Below, piece after piece: positions 46,940 to 58,000 of a stretch of 58,000 bases of DNA (its first letter is position 1; each line of letters opens with the position of its first letter). The DNA comes from Diphasiastrum complanatum (lineage: Eukaryota; Streptophyta; Lycopodiopsida; Lycopodiales; Lycopodiaceae), in the NCBI GenBank assembly GCA_029204225.1, contig CM055097.1, positions 6,593,676 to 6,651,675 of the forward strand, read 5' to 3'. The notes beneath the pieces are model-generated. The model was not told where the DNA came from. It ran no database searches and worked only from the letters and a program-made list of their open reading frames with translations. The position numbers were made by a program, and so were the translations under genes.

Positions 46940-48450
46940 GTACTACTGATCTACGTTCATAAAATTAATATAGCATTCAACCTCATTTCAACCAAGGTGC
47001 GGAATTCAGAGGGAACAAGAAAACTCAGATATATTAAAATAAACAGCATAAACAATTGACATCCAAGATCAGACACAACCAGAAAAATAATCTATATTGA
47101 TTTTCTCTGATTTCTTCAGGGCACTGCATGCAAATCCACGTAGTGCGTTGGCGTGAGAGAAGCACGACTCTCTCACGAGTAGTAGTCTCGCTTCACTAGC
47201 GGACAAATTGGATCTTCTGATCCTGAACCTATCAGCCTTCTGCAGGGAGTGAGCTGCATCTGTTCTCTTTCTTCATCAGTCTTTGGACACTCGTCATTTG
47301 TTAGCACCGTTCCTGCGAGCATTGGAGTGTTCGCTCCTTTGCAGTTCAGCATCCCAAAGTCCTCTAGGATCTTCTGGGTGTATCTGGACTGGTGAAGGTA
47401 TAACTTGCCTCCCTCATAGTCCCTTTCAATTTGTAAGCCTACGTAACACCTGGCTTCTCCCAGATCCACATCTCAAAATGCTTCGAGATGTCTGTCTTTA
47501 CTTTAACAATTACTTGCTCACTCCTGTCGTCCACATATACAACCACTATGATGATCTGCCCATCTGTAACTCTGACATACACATTGGAGTCAGCCAAAAG
47601 AGGCTTGAATCCCAATGATTTCAGGGCCTGATCCTTCTTCTTGTACCATTGTCAAGCTGATTGCTTCTGACCGTAGATGCTTCTATGCATTCTGCATACA
47701 TAGTCAAGAAGTGAATTTGAGACAAATCCTAGGGGTTGATCCATGTAGACCTCTTCGTCTTCAGGGCACTGCATGTGAATCCACGCAGTGCGTTGGCATG
47801 AGAGAAGCACGGCTCTCTCATGAGTAGTAGTCTCGCTTCAGTAGAGGACAAATTGGATCTTCTGATCCTAGATAGAATTATCTTCTCGCACGCAGGCGGA
47901 GCTTCTGTCCATGTTCGTCTTGATTGCTTACTAGCATCAGACTTCTTCTTGTGTTTTTCTTCTTTTAGTTACACTCTATGTATTATGTTCTGATATGTGT
48001 CGAGTATAATTCCATAAGTACGGTCTCTCTGTGCAAATCTAAGATTAGAGTGATTAAGCATCTACAACTAACCAAAGAATTATAAGAGTGGCATGATTAG
48101 CCACGACTTAGGAAGTATCTGTTGACGTCATGCCATCAAGTCAGATCTCTATACTTCTTGGTACTTGTGTGATCTCTGGTGGTACTCCTAGGAGCGTGAG
48201 GACAGAACGGGTTTCGTTTCCATTGTTGGTTTCGTTTACCTCATCTGCCTTTCTCTCTTGTTGGACCACAAAGGAGTCTCATTCGTGGATCCTTCGTGTT
48301 TGCGAACCATTCATGTTCGTGAACCGTTCATCTTTGTCTCTGTTGACTTTCGTGTTCGCGAAATTCTTTGTGTTTCGTGTCTTCAGATGCAAACATCTTC
48401 GTCGAGTGAAGGACTGAAAGCTAGCAAGGCTTTGTAATCAGAAACACTTT
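46940..48450. mobile_element. Foreign segment replacing the copia E integrase
   Basis: It contains a minus-strand copia RT/RNase H fragment (47225-47757) bounded by two 112-bp direct repeats (47113-47224 and 47758-47869, both starting TCTTCAGGGCACTGCATG). About 580 bases of non-coding DNA follow up to 48450. The stretch 47870-48440 may be LTR sequence of the antisense element, but no PBS is present. The pol frame of E resumes at about 48449. Confidence 0.7.
47225..47757 (-). pseudogene. Antisense copia RT/RNase H fragment
   Basis: Minus-strand pieces read DEEVYMDQPLGFVSNSLLDY, VVVYVDD (the RT box) and, in another frame, GEARCYVGLQIERDYEGGKL and YTQKILEDFGMLNCKGANTP. Stops and frameshifts are present. 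It overlaps by ~80 bases the end of fragment D at 15.7 kb and continues where that one stops, so both derive from one family. Confidence 0.8.
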
Positions 48451-49474
48451 GTTTCTTCAGCATGTGCCTCTAGAAACTAGGAAGAAGGAAGATCCTAGTG
48501 CAGTAAAAGAAATTTTTGTAGGATATGCATCCACTAAAAAAGCAAACAAGATTTATTTGCCCTCTACTGACAAAAATGTTGCTAGTAGAGATGTGATCTT
48601 CCATGAAGATCAGATGTTTAACTTGGATGATGCACAGATCAAGGAGACTTATTCAAGATCAATCATCAATCTTGATGCTATTCAAGAAGAGGTGAGGCCG
48701 AGGCTTGAGGAGGAGCAAATTTAAGCTACCACACCAAGAAGATCTACACGAGCAAGATCTGAGCCAAGGAGGCTCACATATGATGAAGAAGGAAGGCAAG
48801 TGGAAGGTGAAACTTCCTATCATGCACTTTTTATATCAGATGAAGAGCCTAAGGATGTCCAAGAAGCTTTTTAATCCAAGGAGTGGGTTGAAGCAATGAC
48901 CCAAGAATTTGAAGCCTTGATGTCAAATAACACATGGGAGCTTGTGGAGCCACCAAACAACATGCATGTGATCGGATGTAAGTGGGTATTCAGAATCAAG
49001 TATAATCATGATGGATCTATCAATAAGTATAAAGCAAGACTTTGTGCCAAAGGCTACTCACAGATTAAAGGTCTTGACTATGAAGATACCTTTGCACCAG
49101 TTGCAAAGATGGTAACAATTCAAATACTCATCTCTCTTGCATGTTTTCACAAAAGGAGTATGTTCCAGCTTGATGTTTCTAATGCATTTCTCAATGGTTA
49201 CCTTGAGGAGATTTATATGGAGCAGCCTCCTGGTTTTGTGAAGGAAGGTGATGAATCAAAAGTTTGTCTTTTGTTCAAAAGTCTGTATGGACTTAAACAG
49301 GCACCAAGGTCTTGGTATGCAAGGCTCAATTCCTATCTCATATCACTCGGATTTTGTCTAAGTGAATATGACCCTTCTCTATATTATAAGTTCGTAGATA
49401 ACTTTATAATTATTCTTCTCATCTATGTAGATGATATCATTCTTTGTGAAAACAATGAGAAATTAGGAAACTAA
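48449..49474 (+). pseudogene. copia E integrase C-terminus and RT
   Basis: It starts with the integrase tail (HVPLETRKKEDPSAVKEIFV, GYASTKKANKIY). Two in-frame stops (about 48722 and 48870) lie in the linker, which holds PRRSTRARSEPRRLTYDEEG. RT runs from NNTWELVEPPNNMHVIGCKW through MFQLDVSNAFLNGYLEEIYM to IYVDDIIL, so the catalytic Asp residues are intact. The frame ends near 49474 by a frameshift. Confidence 0.88.
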
Positions 49475-50384
49475 GCATGTACTTGGTATTGAGTTTAAGA
49501 TGCAGGACTTAGGAGTTCTTCACTATATTCTAGGCTTTGAAATTGATTTTTGGAAAGGTCATGCATTTATAAGCCAAAGTAGATATGCACTTTCCATGCT
49601 CAGGAAATTCCATATGGAAAATTGTAAAGGCATAGATACACCTATGGAGCACACTGTAAAAGTTCCTATTAAAGGTGATGAAAAATCCTTTGAGGACATC
49701 ACTCTTTATAGGAGTCTTATTGGCTCACTTATTTGGTTAACAGTGACTAGGCCTAATCTAAGCTTTTGTGTTCATAAGCTAAGTCAACACATGCAAGATC
49801 CAAAGTTATATCATTGGAAGTTGGCTAAAAGAGTCTTGAGGTATATATCTTCTACCTTGGATTATGGAATATTCTATGAAGGAGAAGATCTGACTTTGAT
49901 TGCTTTTTCAGATTCAGATTTTGCAGGAGACAAGTTGGATAGGAAATCCACAAGTGCTTACATCATATTTCTTGGAGGAAATTTGGTTTCTTGGCTATCA
50001 AAGAAGCAGGCTACTATTTCCTTATCATCCTATGAAGCTGAATACAAATCTCTTACAACCACAACAAAGGAGGTTTTATGGATCAAAATGCTACTTTTGG
50101 AGCTAAAGTGTTATGCAGATGAAGATTTACCAATTATCAAGAATGATAACATTTTTGCTCAGGCTCTTGCAAATAATGCAGTCTTTCATACAAGGAGCAA
50201 GCATATTGAAGTGGCTCATCATTTTGTAAGAGACAAAGTCATTGGGAGAGAGATTTCATCGGAGCATGTTTCATCTTCAGATTGTGTTGCAGATCTTCTC
50301 ACCAAGCCTCTACTCAAAAATGTATTTATGAAGATGAGGTCAAACCTTGGCCTAATTTTGAATTCTATGTTGATAGAAACATAA
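49475..50384 (+). pseudogene. copia E RT thumb and RNase H
   Basis: It continues in another frame with MQDLGVLHYILGFEIDF, YRSLIGSLIWLTVTRPNLSF and the RNase H blocks FSDSDFAGDKLDRKSTSAY, SWLSKKQATISLSSYEAEY and HTRSKHIEVAHHFVRDKV. It ends normally 14 bases before the 3' LTR, just ahead of the polypurine tract. Apart from the entry frameshift this segment is undamaged. Confidence 0.88.
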
Positions 50385-50398
50385 ATTTTAAGGAGGAG

Positions 50399-51099
50399 TG
50401 TGAAGATTATTAAAATATTATCTTCCTATCTCGAGTTTGGGGTCATGTCCATGGTGATTTCCACTAAAATTCATGTTGTACATAAAAGGAGTGTGAATTG
50501 GACACATATCCTTCTAGTGTAGCTCGGATTTGAGTTAGATAGGTTCAATTATGATGACATGCAGATGTTTAGATAGCATGCAAAGTTTTATTGTATGCAT
50601 GCAAGCCACATGCAATCAGTGCATGCAACATGCAAAGTAGTTTCTGTGATCTACACATGTCTAGGCAGTTTTATGAGTTGACATGCAGTGCATGCAACAT
50701 CCATGCATGCAGTAACACATGTGGATCTTTGGTAGGTGAATTAGTTTAGTTAAGTGGACTTTCCATGCAACTCCACTATAGGAATTCGAGTCTCTCTCAT
50801 GTAGGGCAAGCTGGGCATGTTTTGTGAATATTGAGATTATGGTGTTTTGGACTCATTCTCTCTCTATCCGAGTTTTCTATGTATGATTTTCTCTCTCTAC
50901 TTGAGAGCAGACTCTTTTTCCCATACTGAACACTTAAAATTATTTTTGACATTCATTTCTCATAGTGAAGAGTTAGATTTTTTCATCAGATGTATGCCAT
51001 TGTGCTCTTCAAGTCTTTGATCAATCTTGTGCAATCACAACACCTTAGTAAGATCCTGTAGGGTGTGTGGTGAAGTTCACACGTGCTAAAAACTTCACA
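50399..51099 (+). repeat. 3' LTR of copia E
   Basis: TGTGAAGATTATT to AACTTCACA (701 bp), preceded by the polypurine tract AAGGAGGAG and followed by the target duplicate ATTCA. Confidence 0.9.
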
Positions 51100-51104
51100 A
51101 TTCA

Positions 51105-52034
51105 TAGGGCTGTTCTTGTACTTGACTTTTGAGGTGTTTGAAACACTCGATATAGTCTCGTATGCATTCATCTTTTGCCATCTTGATGTTACTCAATTTG
51201 ACAAAAGGACTCTCGATCAAGCGAAAGGGCTTAAAATGCTTAATAAAGGACTCTTTCAAAATTGACTAGTCTGTCTTATCTTCATGATTGAGGTTAAAAA
51301 ACCAGTCACGTGCTTTAGCGATCATGGTCCTCAAAAACAGTTGGACCATAACATTGGGAGATGTTTCACCATACACATCACATGCATTCTCAAAGATTTG
51401 CAAAAATCGTTGAGAGTCCGAAGTACCGTCAAACTTTGGTAGATCTAGCTTGGGTGTACATCTCTCAAGATGAGCTCCGTTAGTGGCAGAAGCACCATTA
51501 AGGTTGGTTCTGACTTGGGAGTATTCAGCATCATAAAAATGGGCTCATGCTCGTGAAGACTCGGCCCTAGTAGGTTCTTGTTCCTCGAATGGATTTGCGG
51601 ATGATCCATGGATTTGGGCCCGCATTCGATAGAACCTATGACGTTTGATTTGTTCAGTTACAGGGGACCTTACCTCGTATGGATAATCGTCTGGGAGGTC
51701 AGGACCTTTTTGGTGGTCCATTGGGTACTGGTGTGTCTGTTTTGTGTTGGGTATGTGTTTCTAGGTGATGACTTCTGAGAAGATGGATTTTTCTTTGAAA
51801 GTGATGACTTCTTGAACAGTGATGTCTTGCAAGAACTCTGACTTGAAGAATCATCCTTGACTTTCCCTTTTTCTTTATCCAATAAAGGTGCCACATTCTT
51901 AGAATCAACCTTTTGAGGTGGATTTCCCCATTTCAGGATCGTATTATAATGTTGCTTAGCTTGTTTCTTCGTCATTGGTCCTGTAATCTTGTCGTCCTTC
52001 AATATAATTGCTTTTGGTGGTTTTATTATTGGTT
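51105..52034 (-). pseudogene. gypsy I Gag, main part, and upstream linker
   Basis: From high to low: EPIIKPPKAIILKDDKITG, GPMTKKQAKQHYNTILKWGN, a Ser/Lys-rich stretch, then (from about 51700) the Gag start and core RCTPKLDLPKFDGTSDSQRF and MIAKARDWFFNLNHEDKTDQ, and the last block KDECIRDYIECFKHLKSQVQ. Copia E interrupts it at 51100. A few stops occur. The core is a Retrotrans_gag type related to that at 53425-53787. Confidence 0.8.
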
Positions 52035-52039
52035 CATCA

Positions 52040-52954
52040 GTGAAAAATCCAGCAACTTCACACATGTGGAGATCCACAAGAAATGTGTGAATGATCTTGA
52101 CCATGCTTTGTGATGGCACACAGAACACCTGTAGAGCAATCCTGCAATCCACCAATGGATCTGAGGCTAGAGCACAATCTAGAATGCTACAGATCAAAGC
52201 AATACTAATTCCTCACAAATAGAGAGAATACATAAGCAAAAGAATGTATGAAGAAGACCTTCTACTCGAGTTAGAGAGAGAATATCAAAACAAGCAAAAT
52301 AGCATGAGATCCAATTTTGACATTATGACATTACCAAAGCTTGATTCATCATTAGATATGAATGAGAATGATATGTACATAAATAGCAGAGCCAAAATTC
52401 GTGGTACTCCTTTCATTCAATGCATTCTCTACACCTAATCAAGTATAAACTATTACCATATTGCCACCTAATAGCTTGCATGTTGAATTTGCACCTAACT
52501 CCTACCTACTTTGCCAAATGTCAAATTCTCAACTATGAACCTACAAAACTACATGCATGTGTCAAATAGTACTTGCATGTCTTGCATGTAACTTCCCTAG
52601 ATGACTTGGACATGTGTAGAACATGTGTACTAACTTGCATGTTGCATGTAGTGATTGCATGTTGCATGCATGCACTCTAACTGATCTTGCATGTCATCTA
52701 GTTTTATGCATGTCATCAAATCTAGATCTACCTAATTCAAACTCGCCTAGATCTACAAGGTCATGTGCTCAATTCACATACCTTTGATATATACAATGGA
52801 ACAAAGTGAATATGACCATCTAGACACTGTGCATGTCATGTAGCTCGAGTTTGTACATGCTAGAGAATAATATTTACAACTTGTAAATGCACAAGCAAGA
52901 TGATTTTCCACATCAACCCCAATAGACAAGTTGGATAGCTTTTTAATCTTCACA
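52040..52954 (-). repeat. Solo LTR of the copia E family, with target duplication
   Basis: On the minus strand it starts TGTGAAGATTAAAAAG like the E LTR and shares the CATGCA-rich middle and GTGAATTGAGCACAT. It is longer (915 bp) and diverged. CATCA flanks it on both sides (52035-52039 and 52955-52959). The gypsy frame resumes across it (…FGVHDILDEPIIKPPK) when the element and one CATCA are removed. The end at 52040 (…TTCAC on the minus strand) is not a perfect CA. No internal domain remains, so the element recombined to a solo LTR. Confidence 0.8.
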
Positions 52955-53220
52955 CATCAAGAATATCATGTACTCCAAATCTGCTAGGATCCATGTGATT
53001 TAGAATCTGCTCATCGGTAAGTTCTGCATTGTCATGATAAGTTAAGGCGTGACTCACGTGAATGAGTTCATCTTCAATCAGATCTGGTATGGGTTCCGCT
53101 GATATCCAAGCTACGTTCAGCACGTTCAATGAAAAAGTGATCGGTGTATCCAAAGTTTAATCTAGTAATGAAATCGGACTGATTATCTTGTTGACACATA
53201 TAGCCTACTGTACAATCAAT
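52955..53220 (-). pseudogene. gypsy I/F coding segment upstream of the solo LTR
   Basis: The frame LDTPITFSLNVLNVAWIS … ELTDEQILNHMDPSRFGVHD continues into 52034 after removal of the solo LTR. I do not recognise the domain. A second copy of its start is at 40691-40870, so it is a real element-encoded sequence. Confidence 0.6.
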
Positions 53221-53810
53221 TGTTGCAAGAGCTTGATTCTCATTGACAGTATCGGTTTGAGAGTCATAATGAACTCCCCAATTTTTATTTGTCGGTCACA
53301 AGTATGATCTGTTGTTGATAAATCCTCCTCCTCCTTTTGGACTACTGGTTTGATAGTCCAAGTAATTGGATCAACTTTGATTGCACGTTCACGATTTTCA
53401 AAAGTGATTTTTCCGGTACCCCAGTTATGAATTACTTGCACAACTCGGCTTTCCCGTTTTAATTTTACTCAGAAGTAGGAAAGGGTCTTCCATGAACTTT
53501 CGAGATTTGAACCGTGTGATAAGGGCTCGTTTGACAGTTTCCCAGTTTGTACGCTCAGTTTCATCTTGATTATAATACCAATCTTGTGCTACACCCGTTA
53601 AGGCCATTGGAAATAGCTTAAGTTTATCTTGAGGAAAAACTTTGTCATAAACTTCACAAGATTCTGCATAGATTTGGAGAAATCTGACTGGATCATAAAA
53701 TCCATTGTACTTGGGTAGATCCAATTGGGGTGATCTTCTAACAATGATTGGATTGACTTCTTGGGGAGTAGCTCCAAGAGCAGGCATTTTTGTAGATTAA
53801 ATCAATCAGA
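53205..53810 (-). pseudogene. gypsy F Gag core
   Basis: ORF 53787-53425 reads SPQLDLPKYNGFYDPVRFLQ, LTGVAQDWYYNQDETERTNW and ALITRFKSRKFMEDPF, a Retrotrans_gag core. A frame change near 53440 leads into FENRERAIKVDPITWTIKPV (53441-53205). The protein starts at MPALGATPQEVNP, about 975 bases inside the PBS. It is a second, related Gag beside that at 51.1-51.7 kb, so two gypsy elements overlap here. Confidence 0.75.
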
Positions 53811-54762
53811 CAATCACATTGGATCTAGATTTTCATTATTTTAGATTCTGACAAAGTTAACGTTCATCGAACTCAAAAATGATAACTTACTATAAATAGA
53901 TCCTCAAAAGCTTCAACGAAGGTTTTGGCGAAGGTTACAATTGTAATACTGTTATTTTTGCAAAAAAAGAGACTTTTTTTGACAGAAATAGGACAATATG
54001 ACACGTGGCCTCTGCTTATCGTTTGTTGAACTTACTGATGAACCGAAATAGAAAGTCAAAGTGACATAGAATTTAGCAAAGGTTTCTGGCGAAGGTCCTT
54101 TCTGGCAATTGAAAATTTTGTATAAAGGTGTTAAACTCTTCACAAGAATTTACTCATTCCTTGATGAACATTCACTTTGACCTCCTATTTTTAGAATGAA
54201 CGTTCTCCGACCTGGTAGTAGATAGATCTGAATCACACCTATGCACAGTGAATTGGACGAACGTTTTTTTTTTTTGTATTTTTTTTAATGGTTTTGGGTG
54301 TATTTTGGTGTTTTCTGATGGTTTTTCTAATGTTTCTAAAAATATGCTAGGAAGGAACGTTTGCCCTTCATACTAAAGGTTCTATGATCAAAACCAAAGG
54401 TGCCTGCAACTCGGTGAACATTTCTTGAAAGAGAGTAAAAAGTTATCAGCTATGATGACAATTTTTGCCTCCTTTTGACCAAAATTTGGTAGATTTGATC
54501 GACTTTTGTTGTTGTTGTTGTTGTTTTTTTTTTTTTTTTCTATTTTCTCAGATCTAGATGGATCTTAAGAATGGTGATCTGAATAGCTTTTCCTGTTCAA
54601 TAATCAGATTAGATTTCAAACAAGAAAATCCACTCAAATCAGGCAAAATCACATCCAAACTAATCCTAAATGCAATTTAACGCTATTCATGCCAAGACAA
54701 GATGCCTAGTGCAAGCTAACCATCCAACAAACATGCTATAAACTGAAAAATTGGCGTAGATC
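53811..54762 (-). other. Leader of gypsy F
   Basis: The non-coding stretch between the PBS and Gag. It holds (GTT)n plus a poly-T run at about 54508-54540 and another poly-T at 54266-54275. Confidence 0.6.
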
Positions 54763-54779
54763 CTTGGCAACGGCACCAA
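54763..54779 (-). other. Primer-binding site of gypsy F
   Basis: On the minus strand TTGGTGCCGTTGCCAAGG lies a few bases inside the LTR. It resembles the TGGCGCCGTTGCCGGGG PBS common in plant gypsy elements, with three changes, and fixes the element on the minus strand. Confidence 0.75.
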
Positions 54780-54782
54780 AGT

Positions 54783-55466
54783 TGTAGTGGGGGTTATTTC
54801 CTTCCTAGCCTCAATCCAAGATCCAAGCAATAAGCATCAAGGAGATAAGTTAGTCGTCATGCGGAGGTTCGATCCCGTGAGAGCGATAACATATCTCAGA
54901 TTTCAGCATGAATGGAAGATCCACATCTAACTCTAACATCCATTAACCCTAAGCAATAACACTACTCCAATAACCCTAAATCCACTATGAAGATAGCTTG
55001 CTCTTTCTCTCTCTCCCTTTCTCTCTCACAAAAAACATAAGAAATAGCAGTTCCCATAACATTCAGATCCAATAATTAACAAATACAACAAAAGCATGAG
55101 AGATGGAGGAAAAGAGATAGAGAGCAAAGACATTCACAAATCCATTCCATAAGAGAACCAATCTGCTTGTATTGAAATGAGGATATGAACATGAGGAGCA
55201 ACTCGAGTTTTGCCCTTATTTATAATGGAGAAGAGGGCCTTGGCCCCAAAATCCTATTGGCCCATTTCTACCTCCCTAACTATTCAAACTTAAAAAAGAG
55301 TGAGAACCCATACAAAATTGCAGGGAACCAATTTGAATTTGAATTTGAACCAATTTTGGTGGGAGTCCCAACTTTATTCACTAACTTGACATTTAGATTA
55401 AAAGTCCCGCAAAAAGGCCTAAAGTTCTTTTATTAACTTTCTAATTATCAAATAACTATGTGTTCA
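54783..55466 (-). repeat. LTR of gypsy F, right copy (5' LTR)
   Basis: TGTAGTGGGGG to …TGTGTTCA (684 bp), a close match to 42260-42938. The flanks TCCAG (left LTR) and TCAGG (right LTR) do not form a matching 5-base duplication. Confidence 0.85.
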
Positions 55467-56545
55467 TCAGGCTGAGCTTTTCAACTTTAGAGGTCGCAAA
55501 CTTGTCCTCGATGGTTTTGCTATCTTCTTTTAATTTGGAGTTTTGTTTCTTCCTTTGATCTGCATCATCAGTTTCTGTATCTGATGAGTCACTGGAATCA
55601 TATTCGGTACTGGAAGAACTTGAACTAGATTCAGATTTAGATTCGTCTTCACTGCCACTGGAGTCATGCTTAGACTTTTGAGTTCGTCTGGTAGAACATC
55701 TTTTGCGTGCTAACTTGGAAGTCTCATAGTTCTCAACACTTGATATGACTGTTGATAAAGAAGTCATATCTCCTTGTCTGCAGTATCGATCAACTTTCGG
55801 TGGTAAACCTACCAACCACTCAACCTGCATCGTGACAGGATACACACCTGTTAGTTTTCCAATTAGATTCTTTACTTTTCGTGTGTACCTTCAAAGAGAT
55901 TCTTTACTCTTCTTCTGCACATTGTTGAGTCGTCCAAGAACTTTGGATGATTAACCAATTTCTCTAAACTGGTTCATAAATGCATCTTTCAGCAGTAACC
56001 ATGTAGCTACACGTCCTGGTTCAATTTGGTTGTACCATATGCACGCTTGCTTTCTCATAAGACCAGGAAAGACCCGCAGCTTGTCAACATCAGTACCTTC
56101 ATTGTTCGAGTTAGCAATTGATTCAAACTATGAAACATAATTGTCAGCATCATTTTGGAAGATGTTCCTTTAAAATAATCATATTTGATCTTCGAGATTG
56201 AAGTGAAACGGGACCAAGGCCTTCCATAATCGATTCTGATTCAGATTCAGGCCCAAGCTCTGGATCCGGATCAAGAATTGAATTTACAACGTCAAAACCT
56301 GGTTTAGTTGCAGCAGAAGCTTCAGGACGAAGGTTTTCAAGTAAATTTTCAGGATTAGGATGATTATCAAAAAAAGTTTCGTTGAAATTCTGGAAAGGTG
56401 AATCTCCTCTTTGCAAAGATTCCTGAAGTCTTTTGAAAAATTCGTCTCGAAGTTTTCAATATCTTTCTAGTCGAACAGCTCTATCTAATATACACTAGGG
56501 ATGGAGATGGAGTTGTCAGTTTGTATCAACTTTATTTGGCTATTC
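55467..56545 (-). pseudogene. gypsy G Gag
   Basis: From high to low: the N-terminal ORF 56416-56150 (acidic, NPENLLENLRPEASAATKPG); then a Gag core in damaged frames (about 56150-55850); then 55845-55467 with VEWLVGLPPKVDRYCRQGDM, a Ser/Asp/Glu-rich run and DKFATSKVEKLSLM. It ends at 55466, where LTR F begins. With the integrase at 41290-42259 it may be the two remaining ends of one element, with protease, RT and RNase H lost. Confidence 0.7.
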
Positions 56546-57600
<1,055 letters not shown>

Positions 57601-58000
57601 TCTAGTTAATAGATGAGCTATAAGTACATGTAAATTACACCATTTAAGATACCTTTTACTAAGAGTTTAATTTACTCTAGTTTAAGGTGACAATATGATT
57701 CTAGTCGTTTCGTATACTTGACTGGATTAAGGCTGTTCTAGACATCGTTTCAGCTCTGGAGGTCTTGTCCTTTAGCAGAAGACAAGTCTTTAGCAGTTAT
57801 ATTTTAAAAAATGATATAGGCTTCTTTATATTATATAATTGTCCAGCGTATATCTTCATTTCCAAGTATATATTACCATATTGGAGTAGATATACATTAT
57901 TTAGCAAATACATGGCATCACATCATGTTTGATGAGAACATATGCCAAATAATTGAGCAAAAAATCAAACAAGTTGCTGACTATCGGATCAAGACAAGGT
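57601..58000. other. AT-rich sequence to the window end
   Basis: Nothing recognisable. Confidence 0.5.

Larger units (their letters stand above)
44062..51099 (+). mobile_element. Ty1/copia element E, 7.0 kb, nested in gypsy gag
   Basis: LTRs lie at 44062-44790 and 50399-51099, flanked by GTTCA (44057-44061) and ATTCA (51100-51104), a 5-base target duplication with one change. The PBS, Gag, protease, RT, RNase H and polypurine tract (AAGGAGGAG) are in order. The integrase core has been replaced by antisense sequence (about 46940-48450). It is the best-preserved retroelement here, yet it carries stops and one frameshift, so it is not autonomous. Confidence 0.92.

Noticed and set aside
47283-47827. 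Plus-strand ORFs inside the copia E insertion
   Set aside because: Opposite strand of a clear minus-strand RT/RNase H fragment.

Overview
This is a gene-poor, transposon-dense stretch of a land-plant nuclear genome. The content fits a fern or another non-seed vascular plant: an intronless, very long PLS-class pentatricopeptide (PPR) gene, an intron-rich ribonucleotide reductase small-subunit gene, and layered Ty1/copia and Ty3/gypsy retrotransposons. The lineage is an inference; nothing seen rules out another plant group.

Only two cellular genes look intact, both on the minus strand. A nine-exon RNR2 gene (18250-20835) can be followed exon by exon, with every iron ligand, the radical tyrosine and the C-terminal R1-binding tail present. 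Two E2F-consensus sites lie upstream. The second gene is a single-exon PPR gene (33023-35992, 989 aa). It has nine PLS triplets but stops where the E domain should start.

Layout. 1-6.5 kb: a copia gag scrap abutting copia A (5' LTR truncated, pol decayed, complete 3' LTR). 6.5-10.5 kb: a copia primer-binding site on the minus strand and about 3.5 kb of unresolved sequence. 10.5-12.3 kb: copia B, with its centre deleted. 12.3-16.5 kb: LTR, gag and chimeric pol of copia C, followed by an antisense copia fragment D. 16.5-18.2 kb: AT-rich sequence with a MITE that has 11-bp target duplications. 18.2-21.5 kb: RNR2 and its promoter. 21.5-28.6 kb: microsatellites, a gypsy-type pol on the minus strand (H) with an extra ORF beyond it, an inverted junction to a plus-strand gag, and a minus-strand copia end. 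29-32.3 kb: diverged tandem repeats and a foldback element. 33-36 kb: the PPR gene. 36.8-38 kb: a tRNA-Arg-like relic and a 36-bp-arm hairpin element. 38.2-40.7 kb: a LINE-like reverse transcriptase followed by a CCHC knuckle and a restriction-like endonuclease module. 40.7-57.6 kb: nested gypsy elements (F, G, I), mostly minus strand, invaded by a 7-kb copia (E) and by a 915-bp solo LTR. Both insertions can be proven because the gypsy reading frame resumes across them after removing one target-site copy.

Nearly all retroelement ORFs carry stops, frameshifts or deletions, so the window is mainly a record of layered insertions around two host genes. I found no operon, CRISPR array, intact tRNA or rRNA gene.
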